Origin: Acidobacteriaceae bacterium
GTDB lineage: Bacteria; Acidobacteriota; Terriglobia; Terriglobales; Acidobacteriaceae
Reading direction: 5' to 3'
DNA length: 64,000 nucleotides
Assembly (NCBI GenBank): GCA_028283625.1
Contig: JAPWKG010000008.1
Span: 1-64,000, forward strand
The notes under the pieces were generated by a model. That model was not told where the DNA came from. It was given only the letters and a program-made list of their open reading frames with translations, and did not search any database. The first letter of the stretch is position 1; each line of letters starts with the position of its first letter. This document shows positions 61,181 to 64,000 of this stretch, piece after piece. Made by a program: the position numbers and the translations under genes.

Positions 61181-62224
61181 ATGAGCCTTCTCAAGTCCGC
61201 GCAGATGCTTGCTGCGGCCCTCCTCGTTGCGCCCTCACTTCTAACCGCGCAGACCCAGACGCCCGCGACGGACGCTACGACACCTGCACCCGTGACGCAG
61301 CCGGCTGCGACAACCCAGCAGCCCACCCAGCAGCCACAGGGACAGCAGCCACAGGGGCAGGGAGAAAATCTTCCTTTTGCCGCAGATGTCCCCGGTCTGC
61401 ACGTAGTCTCCCGCGAAGTCGATCTCATCTTTACGGTGACCAACAGCAAGGGGCAGTTCGTTACCGGGTTGCAGCAGAACAACTTTGGTTTGCTCGACAA
61501 CGGGCGTCCGCCAGAGCGCGTGGTGCGCTTTGTGCAGCAGACGAACCTGCCGTTGCGCGTCGGGCTCATGCTCGATACCTCCAGCTCCATCCGCCAGCGC
61601 TTTCAGTTTGAGCAGCAGGCCGCGACCGACTTCCTGCTGCAGGTGCTGCACCCGGATGACCGCGCCTTCGTTGAGGGCTTTGATGTACAGACCGACATCA
61701 CGCAGGACTTCACCAACCGCGTCGACCTGCTCGATACGGGCATCCGTCGGCTGCGCCCCGGCGGCGGTACCTCGCTCTTTGATTCGTTGTACAAGACCTG
61801 CCGCGACCAGATGCTCACGCTTCGTCAGGACGTAAACGTTCGCAAGGCCATCGTTCTGGTCTCCGACGGCGATGACGATTACTCGCGCGTCTACGCCTCT
61901 GAGGCGATCAAGATGTGCCAGCGCGCTGAGACCATCGTCTACACCATCTCGACCAACACCGGTCCCAGCAAGGACAAGGGGGATGATGTACTGAAGACGA
62001 TCTCTGAGGCCACCGGTGGGCAGTCCTTCTTCCCCACGCGCATGGAAGAGGTCGCCGTGGGCTTCCATAACATCGAGGTGGAGCTCCGCAGCCAGTACTC
62101 GCTGATCTACGTGCCTTCCGACTTCAAGCAGGATGGCTCGTTCCGCACCATTTATCTGCAGTCGATTGATCCTCGTTTTTCCGTACGCGCCAAGAAGGGC
62201 TACTTTGCTCCCAAGGCCGAGTGA
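61181..62224 (+). CDS. VWA-domain secreted protein (acidobacterial VWFA-related type)
   Basis: 347 residues. A signal peptide (KSAQMLAAALLVAPSLLTAQ) is followed by a Gln/Pro/Thr-rich linker (QPTQQPQGQQPQGQ) and a von Willebrand factor A domain from about 130, with the metal-ion-dependent adhesion site LMLDTSSSIRQRF (D-x-S-x-S), a Thr in FTNRVDLLDTG-like context, GGGTSLFDSLYKT and VLVSDGDDDYSRVY. Before it, an Ig-like segment (VDLIFTVTNSKGQFVTGLQQ) is typical of the acidobacterial VWFA-related family, which is abundant in this phylum with no fixed function. It likely binds a protein or surface ligand outside the cytoplasm. Confidence 0.88.
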   Translation: MSLLKSAQMLAAALLVAPSLLTAQTQTPATDATTPAPVTQPAATTQQPTQQPQGQQPQGQGENLPFAADVPGLHVVSREVDLIFTVTNSKGQFVTGLQQNNFGLLDNGRPPERVVRFVQQTNLPLRVGLMLDTSSSIRQRFQFEQQAATDFLLQVLHPDDRAFVEGFDVQTDITQDFTNRVDLLDTGIRRLRPGGGTSLFDSLYKTCRDQMLTLRQDVNVRKAIVLVSDGDDDYSRVYASEAIKMCQRAETIVYTISTNTGPSKDKGDDVLKTISEATGGQSFFPTRMEEVAVGFHNIEVELRSQYSLIYVPSDFKQDGSFRTIYLQSIDPRFSVRAKKGYFAPKAE

Positions 62225-62250
62225 GGCATTCTTCCGGAAGGATTCGGGAG

Positions 62251-62278
62251 GGCTCCGCTGCGGCGGGGCCTTTTCGTT
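62251..62278 (+). terminator. Terminator after the VWA gene
   Basis: GGCTCCGC pairs with GCGGGGCC (one G-T pair; arms 62251-62258 and 62263-62270), followed by TTTTCGTT. Lies 27 bp past the stop. Confidence 0.65.
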
Positions 62279-62367
62279 GCCGCGCGGCAGCGTTCGTAGG
62301 CTAAACCACGGGAGGGCGCAACTTCCGGCGAAGGATCGTGGTCTAACTTCAGTGAGCGAGGACCCGC

Positions 62368-62910
62368 ATGCGTACTTTTCTGCTTTCAGCTGCCCTGTTG
62401 ATCACTACCGCCGTTTCCGCCGTCGCCCAGCAGCAACCGCCAGGTGTTTCCGAAATTCTTTCCGGCTTGAGCTCTCAGCCTTCCACCCACACGGCGTTTA
62501 CGCTTGATCGCGACATGCTGGATACCTTTCTGGGAGAAGGGACGCTGCCGCCCGCTGCCCTTACAGGCATCACGTTTGAACGGTATACCTTTCACCAGTC
62601 GGCGTTTTATATTCCGGAAAATCTGCAGGCGCTCGTCGAGGCGTACCACGCTGCCGGCTGGAGCCATCTGGTCGATCAGGGCGTGAGCCCTGGGCAGAAC
62701 GCACAGCCGGATAAGCCGATCACCGACCTCTGGATGCATCATGACGGCGCGAACATTGACCATGTCACGGTGTTGATCCGAGCCCGCTCGCAGATGAACC
62801 TGATTGAAGTCAGCGGCATGTTGCGCCCGCTCGATCTCGTTCATCTGAGCGGACACTTCGGCATCCCCAAGGTCGATCAGAACGCGGTAATGGTGCCCGC
62901 TCCGAAGTAA
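62368..62910 (+). CDS. Secreted protein of unknown function
   Basis: 180 residues. A signal peptide (FLLSAALLITTAVSAVAQ) is followed by a mixed alpha/beta body, VSEILSGLSSQPSTHTAFTL, QSAFYIPENLQALVEAYHAAGW, LWMHHDGANIDHVTVLIRAR, LIEVSGMLRPLDLVHLSGHFGI. The phrase HDGANIDHVTVLIRA with two clustered His could bind a metal, but that is speculative. I do not recognise a family. It converges on adenosine deaminase with only 9 bp between stops. Confidence 0.6.
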   Translation: MRTFLLSAALLITTAVSAVAQQQPPGVSEILSGLSSQPSTHTAFTLDRDMLDTFLGEGTLPPAALTGITFERYTFHQSAFYIPENLQALVEAYHAAGWSHLVDQGVSPGQNAQPDKPITDLWMHHDGANIDHVTVLIRARSQMNLIEVSGMLRPLDLVHLSGHFGIPKVDQNAVMVPAPK

Positions 62911-62919
62911 GGAGCGGGT

Positions 62920-63948
62920 TTAGAACCCGTACTGCTCTACCTCGCCCAACAGCTGCAGTTTGCGCTCGGGTTTCAGGAAGCTGGCTTCGATTGAGTTCGC
63001 TGCCAGCTCACGCATCTGCTCCAGCGTAAAGCTGAACTCGCGCTGCACAAGCTCGTACTCTTCCAGCAGGTTGGCGCCAAAGAATGGCGGATCATCGCTG
63101 TTGAGCGTGATCATCATGCCTTCTTCGAAGTAGCGTCGAATGGGATGCTCCTGCAGGGAAGGGCAGCAACCGGTTCGCAGGTTGCTGGTCACGTTCAGCT
63201 CCAGGGGAATCTGTTTCCGAACCAGCACGTCAATCAGGTCTTCATCCTGCACCGCCGTGAGCGCGTGTCCGATTCTCTCTGCCCCGATATTGATTGCCGA
63301 CCAGATGCTTTCCGGGCCCGTGGATTCGCCGGCATGGCAGGTCAGGTGCAGGCCGTTTGCCTTGGCTTCAGCAAAGATCTCGCGGAACTCATGCGCGGGG
63401 CCGCGTGCTTCGTCGCCGCCGATGCCGATGCCGACCACGGAAGGCATGGACTGCTTCAGCTCCGCAGCCTTCAGAAAGACGCGTTGACACTCCTCGACGC
63501 CGAAGTGGCGCACGGCATCGATGATCCATAGCAGCGAAACGCCAAACTCAAGCTCGGCACGCTTACGGCCACGCTCCGCTGCCTCCATCACCTCGTCGAC
63601 ATCCAGCCGCGCAAAGCGATAGAGAATGCCGATGGAGAGGTACGCCTCGGCGTGCCGCACGCCCTGCAGCGCGAGATCGCGCACCATGTTGTAGGTGATC
63701 AGCTCGTAGTCCGCCGGGGTGTGCAGCCGCTCGGTGACGGCCTTGAAGCTCATCAGGAAGCTTGGGAAGTCATGATACTGATAAACGTTGGCTGCTTGCG
63801 CCAGCGTGAGCGGAACGGCGTCATTGCGCTGGGAAAGCTCAACCAGCGTGGACGGAGTAATCGAACCCTCCAGATGAAGGTGAAGCTCTGCCTTCGGAAG
63901 CCATTGCAACCATTCGAGGGTGTCGGGAAGTGCCTGCCCACGTGCCAT
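62920..63948 (-). CDS. add: Adenosine deaminase family protein
   Basis: 342 residues. Deaminates adenosine to inosine in purine salvage. Zinc ligands and catalytic residues appear in order: ELHLHLEGS near residue 22, HAGE (about 215; HLTCHAGEST), LTAV followed by the metal/catalytic His region ERIGHALTA, TSNLRTG and NSDDPPFFGA with the pair of Asp. Length is typical. An adenine deaminase or related aminohydrolase is possible but HAGE and SDDP favour adenosine. AAGG lies just before the ATG. No other purine genes are in the window. Confidence 0.88.
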   Translation of the reverse strand: MARGQALPDTLEWLQWLPKAELHLHLEGSITPSTLVELSQRNDAVPLTLAQAANVYQYHDFPSFLMSFKAVTERLHTPADYELITYNMVRDLALQGVRHAEAYLSIGILYRFARLDVDEVMEAAERGRKRAELEFGVSLLWIIDAVRHFGVEECQRVFLKAAELKQSMPSVVGIGIGGDEARGPAHEFREIFAEAKANGLHLTCHAGESTGPESIWSAINIGAERIGHALTAVQDEDLIDVLVRKQIPLELNVTSNLRTGCCPSLQEHPIRRYFEEGMMITLNSDDPPFFGANLLEEYELVQREFSFTLEQMRELAANSIEASFLKPERKLQLLGEVEQYGF

Positions 63949-64000
63949 TTCCTTAGTGTACCGGCTTCGAGGGCAAAGCCTTGCGGCGGCTTTATTTGAG

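Noticed and set aside
62915-62929. Terminator CGGGTT-TAG-AACCCG between convergent genes
   Set aside because: Only 6 bp of stem and no T tract on either strand; too weak to call.

Overview
This 64-kb window reads as chromosomal DNA from an aerobic, heterotrophic member of the Acidobacteriota, most likely class Terriglobia (Terriglobus/Granulicella/Edaphobacter type). The grounds are three giant Oar-like TonB-dependent receptors with an N-terminal carboxypeptidase-regulatory fold, LytS/LytTR two-component pairs, a sedolisin and an FG-GAP protein carrying acidobacterial-style C-terminal tails, a VWFA-related secreted protein, and dense coding at moderately high GC. No rRNA, insertion sequence, phage, integrase or CRISPR array was seen. 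One tRNA gene (Ser, anticodon TGA, CCA encoded) is present. The left end cuts a receptor gene; the right end lies just upstream of adenosine deaminase.

Layout. 1-5 kb: an Oar-type receptor followed at 14 bp by a Tat-exported sulfatase, a likely uptake pair. 5-10.5 kb (minus): a polytopic membrane protein with a TPR tail and a second Oar receptor. 10.8-13 kb: MarR regulator, two-module VOC dioxygenase and alpha/beta hydrolase, resembling Bacillus quinone/catechol detoxification genes, with an inverted repeat in front of the dioxygenase. 13-20.9 kb: a NarL-type two-component system divergent from a complete RND efflux operon (permease, adaptor, outer-membrane factor). 20.9-25.2 kb: a DUF779 protein, a probable beta-barrel and an aldehyde dehydrogenase, divergent from an AcoR-like regulator that lacks the AAA+ domain; TGTCGC half-sites lie between them. 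25.2-28.3 kb: an OmpR/HisKA pair and a secreted protein. 28.4-30.6 kb: LysR regulator with 6-phospho-3-hexuloisomerase and 3-hexulose-6-phosphate synthase, i.e. ribulose-monophosphate formaldehyde fixation. 31-38 kb: gamma-glutamyltransferase, a third Oar receptor and a LytS/LytTR pair. 38-42.5 kb: tRNA-Ser, a solitary MacB/FtsX-type permease, a lipoprotein PPIase and a second LytS/LytTR pair.

42.8-50.2 kb: two very large exported proteins, an S53 peptidase and an FG-GAP protein. Despite unrelated main domains both end in the same unusual tail: hydrophobic helix, Arg cluster, second helix ending in a lipobox-like LTGC, then a short beta-strand segment. I regard this tail, together with the divergent LytS/LytTR pair and the 17-bp direct repeats between them, as the best candidate here for something under-described.

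50-64 kb is mostly housekeeping: RluD-like pseudouridine synthase and a diverged Lgt-like protein, ScpB with a long acidic insertion, a Thr/Gly/Asn-rich small secreted protein, an RsuA/RluB pseudouridine synthase, a flippase plus GT2 pair, a DEAD-box helicase with a long structured leader, a cytochrome c lipoprotein, a VWA protein and adenosine deaminase. Two intergenic segments (52.6-52.85 kb and 58.4-58.7 kb) contain several hairpins and may be RNA elements. Starts were moved from the longest reading frame wherever a ribosome-binding site or signal peptide argued for it. All functional names come from reading motifs by eye; no database search was run.
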